DNA of 64,000 bases from a bacterium (GTDB lineage Bacteria > Cyanobacteriota > Sericytochromatia > S15B-MN24 > UBA4093): the NCBI GenBank assembly GCA_017744355.1, contig JAGIBK010000003.1:118547-182546 (forward strand), in the 5' to 3' direction. A program made the translations under genes and the position numbers. Below the pieces are notes generated by a model. That model saw only the letters and a list, made by a program, of their open reading frames with translations, was not told the origin of the DNA and made no database searches. This document shows positions 26,199 to 34,114 of this stretch, in pieces (positions within the stretch are counted from its first letter, which is position 1; the number at the start of each line of letters is the position of its first letter).

Positions 26199-26765
26199 CT
26201 AGCGGCTCGCCTTCAGTTCGTCGATGATCACGACGGCCTTCTTGACCCCAGCGGCGATGGACCAGGACGAGACGGTCGCCCCCGTCAGGTGGACGACGTC
26301 CCGATTGACCATCAAGGCGTCGTCGCTCGTCTTGCCAAGGAACTGGTTGAGGAAGCGGCGACGCTTGACCGCGTCGCCGCGCCGCTCCCGGTACACCATG
26401 ACGGCCACGTCGCGGACGCTGCCGTCCGGCTTGATGCCGACCACGAAGGTCATGGGGTAGTACTTCCCCTGCTCGTCGAGGATCATGGCGTAACCGGAAG
26501 GCTTGCCGCCGCTCGCGCTCTGGTAGACCGTGAACGAATCGTCCTCGATCTTGCGGCCCAGGCGACGCTCGATCCGCTTGCGCTCCTCGGCGCGAGGGGC
26601 GTAAGTGCGCGTCGTGACCGGGTCACCCGCGGGCAGGGCGATCTTGAGGGCCTGGTCCTTGGTCAGGTAGACCTGCTCGTAGAGCTGGGGGGCTTCCTCT
26701 TCTGCGAAGGCCGGAAGGGCCGTCGCGATCGCCGCGAATGCGACGAGCGGCAATGCAATCCTCAT
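26199..26765 (-). CDS. Secreted FMN-binding domain protein (likely ApbE substrate)
   Basis: A 188-residue exported protein with a signal peptide ending near residue 21 (PAFAEE). The C-terminal half is an FMN-binding domain like those of NqrC, RnfG and NosR: YAMILDEQGKYYPMTFVVGI and the flavinylation motif TGATVSS, with Thr164 as the predicted phosphoester site for FMN. ATG 26765 follows GAGGA by four bases. It precedes the PepSY-type membrane protein and apbE in the same operon and follows the porin by 10 bases. I infer a periplasmic one-FMN electron carrier, possibly for ferric or other metal reduction. A heme-binding role is not supported, as no CXXCH is seen. Confidence 0.85.
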   Translation of the reverse strand: MRIALPLVAFAAIATALPAFAEEEAPQLYEQVYLTKDQALKIALPAGDPVTTRTYAPRAEERKRIERRLGRKIEDDSFTVYQSASGGKPSGYAMILDEQGKYYPMTFVVGIKPDGSVRDVAVMVYRERRGDAVKRRRFLNQFLGKTSDDALMVNRDVVHLTGATVSSWSIAAGVKKAVVIIDELKASR

Positions 26766-26775
26766 GGTTTCCTCG

Positions 26776-27969
26776 TTAGAAGCCGACCGCGATCGAGCTC
26801 CAGATGGCGTCCTTGTTGCCGCCGATCGGGTCAGCAAGGCGCTGGTACTCGATCTTGGTCACGAAGGTCTGGATGGGACGGTAGTTGAGACCCACCAGGT
26901 ACTCGGTCTGGTCGTTCTTGGTGCCGGACTTCGCCTTGTCGGTGTTGGCCTGGCCATAGCGGCCGACCAGCGCCATGCTCGCCTGCGGGAAGCCGCCCTC
27001 ACGACCCATGAAGGTATTGTGCAGCATCTCGGGGAAGAAGCGATAGCGGCCCTCGACGTAGTAGCCCTCCATGCTGCCGGGGATGGTGGTGAGGATGTTG
27101 GGCTTGGTGGCGTCGGCGACGAAGCTGCCGCCCTCGGTCAGGACGTTGGCGTACTCGCCGAGGATCTCGACGGGGCCGAGCGAGAGGGTGGTGTCGGCGC
27201 CGAGCATGCTCATGTTGCGGTTGGCATCGTACACGCCGCGGTAGCCGCTCATGCCGACCTCGAGGCCGAGCCAGGGGCTGACGGACAGGCGGCCCGAGAG
27301 AGCCTTGTTGCCGTTGTTGTCCTTCTTGAAGCTGGGACGAGCGTCCTTGAGGCCGCGATCAGCGCTGATCTTGTCGCTGAGGCCGTTGGTCACGTAGGCC
27401 TCGTACGAGATCTGCATGTCCTCGGTGGGGTAGACGAAGCCGTGGAAGCCGGCGCCGGTGTCCATCCAGGTGGTGGGGATGACCTTGTCGGCCATCAGGG
27501 GACGGTTGGTCGTCTCGCGGACGTCCGAGTCGTGCAGGACGTTGACGATGCCGAAGGGCACCAGGACCACGCCGCCGCGCAGCGAGAGAGCATCATTGAT
27601 GCGGTAGTCGGCCCAGGCCTGCTCGATCTTGAGCTCGCCGTCCTTGGTGTTGGCGTTGATCTGACCGCCGTACTCGTACTCGATCTCGGTGTTGAAGAAC
27701 AGGTTCTCGTGCAGGTAGCTCGACGCCTGCAGGATCAGGCGGTGCTGGCGGAAGGTGCTGTCCTTGCCATCGAGGGGCAGGCTGAACTCGTTGTCGAAGT
27801 AACCGCCGATGCGCGACTGGGCGCGACGATCGAAGGAGGTGATCGAGCGGCCGCCGGGGCCCTGGTTGGAGGTGATGCTCGGGGCCTTGGCGTCGGTCGT
27901 GGGCTGCGCCATGGCAGGAGCCGCCACCAGGACGGACAGGGCGGCGAGAGCGTGAATCGCGTGCTTCAT
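26776..27969 (-). CDS. Outer-membrane porin, first gene of Fur-box operon
   Basis: A 397-residue beta-barrel outer-membrane protein. A signal peptide ends near residue 21 (APAMAQ). The mature protein has alternating strands, long polar loops and a C-terminal phenylalanine (SSIAVGF), the usual outer-membrane assembly signal. Segments such as RQHRLILQASSYLHENLFF, KIEQAWADYRINDALSLRG and VPFGIVNVLHD resemble OprO/P-type porins. It is preceded by AAGGA and, 44 bases upstream of its start, by a Fur-box palindrome. As first gene of the operon with the FMN-binding protein, the PepSY-type protein and ApbE, it may admit an iron chelate or another anion. Substrate unknown. Confidence 0.8.
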   Translation of the reverse strand: MKHAIHALAALSVLVAAPAMAQPTTDAKAPSITSNQGPGGRSITSFDRRAQSRIGGYFDNEFSLPLDGKDSTFRQHRLILQASSYLHENLFFNTEIEYEYGGQINANTKDGELKIEQAWADYRINDALSLRGGVVLVPFGIVNVLHDSDVRETTNRPLMADKVIPTTWMDTGAGFHGFVYPTEDMQISYEAYVTNGLSDKISADRGLKDARPSFKKDNNGNKALSGRLSVSPWLGLEVGMSGYRGVYDANRNMSMLGADTTLSLGPVEILGEYANVLTEGGSFVADATKPNILTTIPGSMEGYYVEGRYRFFPEMLHNTFMGREGGFPQASMALVGRYGQANTDKAKSGTKNDQTEYLVGLNYRPIQTFVTKIEYQRLADPIGGNKDAIWSSIAVGF

Positions 27970-28012
27970 TTGGGGGGTCCTTTTGGAGATGAAAAAGCAA
28001 AAACAGTGACAG

Positions 28013-28027
28013 TGAGAATCATTCTCA
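28013..28027. promoter_or_regulatory. Fur box (7-1-7 palindrome)
   Basis: TGAGAATCATTCTCA is a perfect 7-1-7 inverted repeat and matches the Fur consensus TGATAATNATTATCA at 13 of 15 positions, counting the free centre as a match. It lies 44 bases upstream of the porin start on the minus strand, where it would overlap the promoter and block transcription when iron is plentiful. Confidence 0.7.
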
Positions 28028-28101
28028 GTTGCAACATGTACCAGATTACGCCTACTTGCGAAAGGTTGTCAATAAGGAGCGCCCACTTGATCTCGCGCAA
28101 G

Positions 28102-28138
28102 TTTGACGCCCCCTCGCTGGTTGCGAGGGGGCGTCAAA
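28102..28138. terminator. Hairpin terminator after cassette 2
   Basis: A perfect 16-bp stem (28102-28117 with 28123-28138) with a five-base loop, 19 bases past the stop of the last cassette-2 gene. The stem ends are AAA/TTT but no long U tract follows. It isolates cassette 2 from the Fur-box promoter. Confidence 0.72.
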
Positions 28139-28157
28139 GCGAAAGATCCGGGCTGGC

Positions 28158-29816
28158 TCAGTAGCGAAGCGCCGGTCGGAAGCCGATCCGCGCCGTCGCG
28201 GCGTTGCGCGGGCTCTCCAGCACGACGGTCCAGATCCCGGAGTATTTCTCGCCTTTGATGTTTTCGGCGGTGCCGCCCCGGTAACTCTTGGCTGCGGCCA
28301 CCCCAGGTTCGATGTAGAACATGTCGTTGGAGAACAAAGCGAGCCCCACCCAGTTGACCGACTTGGCCACCCCGTAGCGCCGCAGGCGCGGATCGGTCGC
28401 GATCGCCGTGAAGCTGTCGCCGCCGGTGGGAGCGGCGATGGGCAAAGTCACGCCGTTCACGACGAAGTTGCCCGACGCGCCTCCGAGGGTCGCCGTCCAC
28501 TCGGCGATGTTGCCGTTGAGGTCGTACACCCCGGCCGTCGTCCCGGTATGGGTGGTCAGGTTCGTCGTCCCGCTCCAGGTTCCACGGGTGCCGGTGCCCG
28601 TCAAGGCCCGGATGCCGCTCGCGGTCGGGTCGTCCTGGAAGGTAATGCTCGTGTCCTCGACGTCCTTGCCGCTTTGGTTGTTGCCGTAGACCTTGAGACC
28701 CTGGATCATCGACCAGACGGCGAGCGCCGTCCACTCCTCGTCCCGCATCAGGTGGCAGTGGGCATCGTAGGCCATGCTGGCCTTGGAAGCCTCGTCCCAA
28801 TCGACCATGGCCCACGGCACCGCGCCCTTCTGGACCTTGAGCGCACCCGAGACGCCCGCGGTGGTGCCGGTCGCATCCGCGCGCGAGGCCTCGTACTTGC
28901 CGGCATAGAAGCCGCCGAAGGTCTCCTGGGCCCAGTCGGCATTCTCGGTGCCCAGGGGCTTGTCCTTGACCCAGTAGCCCACCGGCTTGGTCGTGTTGCT
29001 CCCCCCGCAGTTCGCAGGGTTGATCAGCTGGTAGGCAGTGAACACCGGGATCCAGACGAAGGTGCTCTCTACCCCGTTCTTGGTGAGCTTGTAGTCGTGG
29101 TGGACGGTCTCGTCCCCCACGTCGTCCGGGGCCTTGAGGCCCGCCGCCGCCGACGCGCGATCGCCCAGCGGGTCCAGGTCCTGCTGGAGCAGGGACGTGA
29201 TGCTGGCTGCGCGGGCGGTGACCTCGGCGGCCGAGTGAGTGCCGAAGGGCGTGACCGCACCGTAAGTGGGGCCCGAGACGACCCCGAGTAGTTGCGAGAG
29301 CGAGACGGCCGGATCCTCCCGGTCGATCAGGGCGACGGCGGTGGTCAGCGGGCTGATGACGATCGTGCCCTGGCCGCCCACCGGGTTGGTGATGCTCGCC
29401 CAGCCGGTATTCGTCCACTTGAGGACCGTGATCATGGAAACGTGGTTGCCGCTCACGCCTCCCACCCGCTTGCTCACCTGCAAGTAGTAGTAGGCGCCCG
29501 TCACGACCGAGAAGGGCATCTCGAGCGAGAAGGCCCCCGCGGCGTCGGTCAGGCCGGTGGCGAGCGTCCGGGCCGTGCCGGGGTCGATCACGGCGACGGT
29601 AGCATCGGCCCCGACGTCGCTCGCCGCCGCCAGGACCTTGCGTTCGGGGAAATCCACACGCCCCTGCACCGGGGCTGCGGCGATCGCTTCAGTCCCAGGG
29701 GGCGCACCGGGCAGCCCCGGCGCGACCAGGGGGCGATCCAGGGAGGGGGTGTGGCACGCCGCCAGCAGGGTCACCCCCAGCACCAGCGCCGCCCGGTTCA
29801 ACTTGGTCGTTCTCAT
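28158..29816 (-). CDS. Cassette 2 gene 4: lipoprotein with FGE/C-type-lectin-fold domain
   Basis: A 552-residue lipoprotein (lipobox LLAAC). The shared N-terminal module carries ATVAVIDPGTART, YYYLQVSKRVGG, ITVLKWTNTGWASITN and DLDPLGD; the FGE-type domain carries GGFYAGKYEASRADA, HLMRDEEWTALAVWSMIQG and GVYDLNGNIAEWT. Its C-terminal tip is the most divergent of the four: RGGTAENIKGEKYSGIW, with an insertion, then IGFRPAL. The ATVAVIDPGTART block pairs it with cassette-1 gene 4. The start at 29816 follows GAGAGGG; the frame extends to 30041 inside the upstream gene, without a signal peptide. It contains one copy of the 104-bp exact repeat. Confidence 0.82.
   Translation of the reverse strand: MRTTKLNRAALVLGVTLLAACHTPSLDRPLVAPGLPGAPPGTEAIAAAPVQGRVDFPERKVLAAASDVGADATVAVIDPGTARTLATGLTDAAGAFSLEMPFSVVTGAYYYLQVSKRVGGVSGNHVSMITVLKWTNTGWASITNPVGGQGTIVISPLTTAVALIDREDPAVSLSQLLGVVSGPTYGAVTPFGTHSAAEVTARAASITSLLQQDLDPLGDRASAAAGLKAPDDVGDETVHHDYKLTKNGVESTFVWIPVFTAYQLINPANCGGSNTTKPVGYWVKDKPLGTENADWAQETFGGFYAGKYEASRADATGTTAGVSGALKVQKGAVPWAMVDWDEASKASMAYDAHCHLMRDEEWTALAVWSMIQGLKVYGNNQSGKDVEDTSITFQDDPTASGIRALTGTGTRGTWSGTTNLTTHTGTTAGVYDLNGNIAEWTATLGGASGNFVVNGVTLPIAAPTGGDSFTAIATDPRLRRYGVAKSVNWVGLALFSNDMFYIEPGVAAAKSYRGGTAENIKGEKYSGIWTVVLESPRNAATARIGFRPALRY
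28963..29066 (+). repeat. 104-bp exact direct repeat, copy 1
   Basis: Identical base for base to 30638-30741 and in the same orientation, 1675 bp apart. It encodes the PANCGGSNTTKPVGYWVKD region and the preceding FVWIPVFTAYQLI of two paralogous lipoproteins whose flanks are much more diverged. Confidence 0.9.
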
Positions 29817-29832
29817 CGTCCCTCTCTCCCGC

Positions 29833-31506
29833 CTAGCGATAGGACAGCACCGGCCGGAAGCCGAAGTAGGACTGGGTGTTGGTGCGGGCCTCATCCAGGG
29901 CCATGCACCAGAGGCCCGCGTCGTTGCCGTTGTGACGGGCCCCGCCGCGCAAGGCCCCGGTGGCCCCGCCCTGGAGCAGCCACACACGGTCGCGGCCCCA
30001 GGCATCGGTGCGCGCGAGCTGGGCCGTCGCGGGCAGGCCATAGCGACGCAGGCGGATGTCCGTGCTCAGCGTCAGCACCCCCACGTCCGTCGCGCCCCCG
30101 GTCGAGATCCCCAGGCCGGTGTCGACCCCGTCGATACGGTAGGTCGAGGCATTCCCCGAGACCGCCGCTGTCCACTCCCACACGTTGCCGTTGAGGTCGT
30201 ACACCCCGGCCGTCGTCCCGGTATGGGTGGTCAGGTTGACGCCCGGCGCCCAGCCCGGCTTCGTCCCGGTCCCGGTCAGGGAGCGGCCCCCGGTGCCCTG
30301 CGGATCCGCGGTGAAGACCACCGCCGCGTCGGTGATGTCCTTGGCGGCGTTGTTGTTGCCGTAGACCGTGACGTTGTTGATCATCGACCAGACGGCAAGC
30401 GCGGTCCATTCGTCGTCCCGCATCAGGTGAGCGTGGGCGTCGTAGGTGAGGCAAGCCTGGGCGGCCTGATCCCAGGTGACGCCGGTCCAGGGGATGACTC
30501 CCTGCTGTACCTTGAGGACTGCCGAGGCGTTCGCAGCCGCCGCCGTGGCGTCGCCGTGGCTCGCCTCGTACTTGCCGACGTAGAAGCCGCCGAAGGTCTC
30601 CTGTGCCCAGTCGACGTTCTCGGTGCCCAGGGGCTTATCCTTGACCCAGTAGCCCACCGGCTTGGTCGTGTTGCTCCCCCCGCAGTTCGCAGGGTTGATC
30701 AGCTGGTAGGCAGTGAACACCGGGATCCAGACGAAGGTGCTGTTCACCATCCCCACCTCGGGGACGAGGACCTTCTTGATATAGTCGTGGTGCTTGGTGG
30801 CATCCCCCCCGTCGTCCGGGGCCATCACCCCGGAGCCCGCGGCGCGATCGCCCACCGGGTCCACATCGGACTGGAGCGCTCCGACGACCTCTGCGACCTT
30901 GGTGCCGATCGCCGCCAGGTTGTTGCCGGGCAGGGCCGTGGGCTGGTCGAAGGCGGCCCCCGAGACCGTCCCGATCAGGTTCGCGAAGGAGACCCCCGCA
31001 TCCTCCCGATCAATCAGCGCCACGGCGGTGGTCGTCGGGTTGACGACGATGGCCCCCGTGCCGCCCGCCGCATTGGTGATGCTCGCCCAGCCGGTGCTCG
31101 TCCACTTGAGGACCGTGAGCATGGAGACCTGGTTGCCACCCACCACGGCACCGCCCACCCGCTTGGTCACCTGCAGGTAGTAGAAAGCGTTGAGCCCGGG
31201 GCTGAAGCCGCTCGAAGGAGCCAGGGAGAACGCCCCCGACGCGTCGGTCAGACCCGTGGCGATCGCCCGGCCCGTCGCCGGTTCGAGCAGGGTGGCCGAG
31301 GCGTAGGAGCCGACCTCGGTCGCCGTCGCCGCCGCGCGCCGCTCAGGGAACACCCCTGTTCCACGCACGACCGTCGAGACGCTCTCCTGGGTGAGGCCAG
31401 CGGGCGAAAGAGAAAAGGCGGGCCCCTGGGGCGAGGCCGCATGGCAGGCCGCCAGCAGGGTCACCCCCAGGGCCAGCGCCGTCCGATGCCAGATTTGCTT
31501 GCTCAT
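29833..31506 (-). CDS. Cassette 2 gene 3: lipoprotein with FGE/C-type-lectin-fold domain
   Basis: A 557-residue lipoprotein (lipobox LLAAC). The N-terminal module has VVRGTGVFPER, ATLLEPATGRAIATGLT and LTVLKWTSTGWASITN, as in cassette-1 gene 3. The FGE-type domain has GGFYVGKYEASHGDA, HLMRDDEWTALAVWSMINN and GVYDLNGNVWEWT. The tip reads RGGARHNGNDAGLWC, then an ARTNTQ.YFGFRPVLSYR framework. The ATG at 31506 follows GAGGTGTCC; a GTG two codons earlier is less likely. It is preceded by the IPT gene 10 bases upstream and holds copy 2 of the 104-bp repeat. No enzyme active site is seen; I infer ligand or surface binding. Confidence 0.82.
   Translation of the reverse strand: MSKQIWHRTALALGVTLLAACHAASPQGPAFSLSPAGLTQESVSTVVRGTGVFPERRAAATATEVGSYASATLLEPATGRAIATGLTDASGAFSLAPSSGFSPGLNAFYYLQVTKRVGGAVVGGNQVSMLTVLKWTSTGWASITNAAGGTGAIVVNPTTTAVALIDREDAGVSFANLIGTVSGAAFDQPTALPGNNLAAIGTKVAEVVGALQSDVDPVGDRAAGSGVMAPDDGGDATKHHDYIKKVLVPEVGMVNSTFVWIPVFTAYQLINPANCGGSNTTKPVGYWVKDKPLGTENVDWAQETFGGFYVGKYEASHGDATAAAANASAVLKVQQGVIPWTGVTWDQAAQACLTYDAHAHLMRDDEWTALAVWSMINNVTVYGNNNAAKDITDAAVVFTADPQGTGGRSLTGTGTKPGWAPGVNLTTHTGTTAGVYDLNGNVWEWTAAVSGNASTYRIDGVDTGLGISTGGATDVGVLTLSTDIRLRRYGLPATAQLARTDAWGRDRVWLLQGGATGALRGGARHNGNDAGLWCMALDEARTNTQSYFGFRPVLSYR
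30638..30741 (+). repeat. 104-bp exact direct repeat, copy 2
   Basis: Second copy of the exact repeat, within cassette-2 gene 3. Similarity continues for about 45 bp on the low-coordinate side with a few mismatches, then falls to the paralog background. Confidence 0.9.
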
Positions 31507-31516
31507 GGACACCTCG

Positions 31517-32815
31517 CTAGTAGCTACCGGTCGCCGTCACGCCGACCGGTGCGATCCGCAGGCCGACCCCCCACGTGTTGAGGCCCGAGGTCAGGGCGTA
31601 GGGGCCTGGCACGGGCCGGGTCGTGAGGGTCAGGGGATCGCGGGGACCGTCGAGCTGGGCGGCGGTCGCCCAAGCCTGGTTGGCCGCGTTCAGCGCCCGA
31701 GCGCTCACGGTCCAGCCCTCGCCCGGCGTCAGGCCGGTGAAGAGGACCGAGGCCGTCGCGCCAGCAGGATTCGAGACGGTCTTGGTCACGGGCGAGCCGC
31801 TCGGCGGGGTGAGGGTGACGCTCGCCGTCGCCGTAGCGCCGGGAATCCCCGCGAGCGTTAGGCGGACCGTCCCGAAGACCGGATAGTCGAGCACGCCCGA
31901 GGCCTTGCTCCCCACGGTCACCGTCAAGGCACCGCGGGTCGCCCCGTCGGGCACCGTCACCCGGATGTAGCGCCGGGCCGGATCGACCGCGGTCACCGTC
32001 GCCTCGGCCCCGTTGAAGCGGACCCGGTTCAGGGCGGGGTCCGGGTCGAAGACGAGGCCCGAGAGGGTCACGGTCCCGCCCAGATCGGCCCCGAGGGCGG
32101 GCAGGACGCCGAGCCCGGTCGCCGGCCGGAGCACGAAGCTGCCGTCAGCCTTGGTGATGGTCGCGAGCGGGTCCAGATCGCCGCCTAGCGCGGCGCTGAC
32201 GACCTCGTAGGCCCCGTGGAAGTCGGCGACCGAAAGGTTGGCGACGGCGCTGAAGGTATCAGGGGTGACCCCGTCCGACACCTTGCGCTGGAGGCGGCCC
32301 ATCAGGCCGCCGAGATCCACTGCCGCCCCCTGGGCCGTGTTGATCTGGGCGGCCGCAGCCAGCGCCGTGGTCGTGAGCGTCAGGTCGATGACCGCCCCCG
32401 TCAGACTCTGCCAGCCGCCACTCGTCCAGCGCACCAGGGTCCGGACCCGCGCGGCGCTGTGGCCGGCCGAGTTGGAGCCAAGGCCCTTGAAGGCCTCCAG
32501 GTAGTAGACGGAGCCCGCCTCGGGCCGAAAGGCGTTCCCAAGCTGCAGCTGGAAGCGCCCGTCGGCGTCGGTGACGGTGGTCGCCACGGTCAGGGGCGTC
32601 GCGCCGGGCTTGATGAAGGAGACGCTCGCGCCCTGGGCCACGTCGGTCACCAGATCGGCCTGGACCGAGCGGAAGCGATGAACCACCCCCGGCTCGACGC
32701 GGCCCACGAGGGGGGCAACCGATACGGTCGCCTCGGGAGGCCTGGCGCCGAGGCCCACCAGGGCACAGCCAGCCATCGAGAGGGAAAGGGCGAGGCAGAG
32801 GATGACAGGTCTCAC
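31517..32815 (-). CDS. Cassette 2 gene 2: IPT/TIG-domain lipoprotein
   Basis: A 432-residue lipoprotein (lipobox SMAGC), identical in length to 21020-22318 and alignable end to end. It has the shared N-terminal module (GASVSFIKPGATPLTVATT, SVYYLEAFKG, VRTLVRWTSGGWQSLTG, ending GGDLDPLAT), an IPT/TIG-like domain (VTLSGLVFDPDPALNRVRF, VTVPDGATRGALTVTV) and the same C-terminal block (NTWGVGLRIAPVGV). The start codon is GTG after TAAGGAGG, where the other copy has ATG. It lies between the Ig-like gene (9-base gap) and the FGE-type gene. Confidence 0.8.
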   Translation of the reverse strand: MRPVILCLALSLSMAGCALVGLGARPPEATVSVAPLVGRVEPGVVHRFRSVQADLVTDVAQGASVSFIKPGATPLTVATTVTDADGRFQLQLGNAFRPEAGSVYYLEAFKGLGSNSAGHSAARVRTLVRWTSGGWQSLTGAVIDLTLTTTALAAAAQINTAQGAAVDLGGLMGRLQRKVSDGVTPDTFSAVANLSVADFHGAYEVVSAALGGDLDPLATITKADGSFVLRPATGLGVLPALGADLGGTVTLSGLVFDPDPALNRVRFNGAEATVTAVDPARRYIRVTVPDGATRGALTVTVGSKASGVLDYPVFGTVRLTLAGIPGATATASVTLTPPSGSPVTKTVSNPAGATASVLFTGLTPGEGWTVSARALNAANQAWATAAQLDGPRDPLTLTTRPVPGPYALTSGLNTWGVGLRIAPVGVTATGSY

Positions 32816-32824
32816 GATCCCTCC

Positions 32825-34054
32825 TTACTGCACCGTGACCGTGGCGGTCGCGGACACCGTCCCCGAACGGACGGTGATGATCGAAGTACCGACGCGCATG
32901 TCCTGGAAGAGGCCGTTGACGACCATGGTCCCGGCTCCCTTCTCGCTCGCCTCCCAGCTCAGCTCTACCCCTGGAAGGGGGTTGGACTGAGCGTCGAGGG
33001 CCTCTGCGTTGAAGCGGTACGAGGCCTGCAGAGGCAAGGGGTCCGGGAAGGGGAGGATCCGCAGAGACGCGACGCGCTTGAACGGGGTGCTCACGGCGCA
33101 CGAGTCGACGGTGAGGGTGAGGGGCAGATCCGCCGACAAGCCAGCAGGCACCGTGACCAGGGCCTGGGAGTCGTTCAGGACCGAGACGGTCGTGGCCTGG
33201 CCGCCGAAGGCCGCCGTGACGGTCGGCTCGTAGAAGGTCTGGACGCCGTCCTGAAGCTTGACCCAGCGCTGGAAGCCCGCCCCCGTCGCGAGGATCTGCG
33301 CGCCGGGTCCGCCGCTCTGGACCACGTCGAGCCGGGGCGCGTTGAGGGGGATCGCCAGCGATGTCTGCTCGTTCGGTAATAGGTTCACCCCTTCGGCCCG
33401 GCCGAACGCGAGGACCTTGCCGAGCGAATCCTTCGCGCTCGCCTCGACCGAAAGGTTCCCCAGTTGGGTCAGATCGGCCGGGGTAGAAGTCGCGATCGCC
33501 GTCCCCTGATCGTTTCGGACCGTCACCACGAGCGAGTGGGAGACCGCCGGGGGGTTCTGGGCGGCGACCAAAAGGCGCGCCTTCTCCTGGACGGTCACGC
33601 TCGCCGTCGCCTTGACCGCTCCGATACTCGCCGTGATGATCGCCGACCCGGCGCGCAGGGCCTGGACACGGCCCACCTGGTCCACCGAGACGATCGAAGG
33701 AGCCGAGGATAGCCAGGTGATGACAGCCGACGGGCTGCTCGACACCGTCTGGAAGAGGTGCGAGGAGGGGAAGAGACCACCGCCACCCTGACGGGGCACG
33801 GCCAGGGCCGCCGCCGGCGAGGAAATCGAGAGGGTGATGGGCGCGGGGGTCGGCGCGGGTGAGGCACCGCCGTTCGGGTCACCGCCCACCGAGCCGCCGA
33901 CCTCTCCGCTGGGCGGAGCCGTCGTCGGCTGGGGCACACCGGTCACGGGGGGCCCCTCGTCCTCCGGCGCACAGGCTGCCAGCGAGGCGCAAAGGCTCGC
34001 AAGCAAAAGCATGCTAGCCAGGGGGAAGACGGGATGCCGCACGGGGGTTCGCAC
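32825..34054 (-). CDS. Cassette 2 gene 1: BIG2/IPT-domain lipoprotein
   Basis: A 409-residue lipoprotein (lipobox LAAC followed by APEDEGPPVTGVPQP). A Gly/Pro/Ala-rich linker with GEVGGSVGGDPNGGASP precedes a BIG2 domain (VQALRAGSAIITASI), an IPT-like segment (ILATGAGFQRWVKLQDG) and a C-terminal Ig-like repeat ending TSIITVRSGTVSATATVTVQ. The frame is open to 34111, but the GTG at 34054 has AAGAGG 11 bases upstream and matches the start of its cassette-1 counterpart, so I use it. The 20 residues after the lipobox are nearly identical between copies, which suggests a conserved anchoring or sorting role. Confidence 0.8.
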   Translation of the reverse strand: MRTPVRHPVFPLASMLLLASLCASLAACAPEDEGPPVTGVPQPTTAPPSGEVGGSVGGDPNGGASPAPTPAPITLSISSPAAALAVPRQGGGGLFPSSHLFQTVSSSPSAVITWLSSAPSIVSVDQVGRVQALRAGSAIITASIGAVKATASVTVQEKARLLVAAQNPPAVSHSLVVTVRNDQGTAIATSTPADLTQLGNLSVEASAKDSLGKVLAFGRAEGVNLLPNEQTSLAIPLNAPRLDVVQSGGPGAQILATGAGFQRWVKLQDGVQTFYEPTVTAAFGGQATTVSVLNDSQALVTVPAGLSADLPLTLTVDSCAVSTPFKRVASLRILPFPDPLPLQASYRFNAEALDAQSNPLPGVELSWEASEKGAGTMVVNGLFQDMRVGTSIITVRSGTVSATATVTVQ

Positions 34055-34114
34055 CGATTCCACTGCCTCTTGAGGGTCGGTTCCTGCCGATTCGCGCTGT
34101 CCGGGATACAAACA

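Noticed and set aside
17676..31506. True formylglycine-generating enzyme activity for the four FGE-domain lipoproteins
   Set aside because: The C-terminal cysteine pair of the active site is missing; at most one Cys is present in the tip, and two of the four have none.
17676..34054. A complete diversity-generating retroelement in the window
   Set aside because: No reverse-transcriptase gene and no template repeat are present, and framework codons differ at non-adenine positions between paralogs.
17676..34111. Phase variation through simple-sequence repeats in the cassette genes
   Set aside because: No homopolymer run longer than about six or short tandem repeat is seen at the starts or inside the frames.
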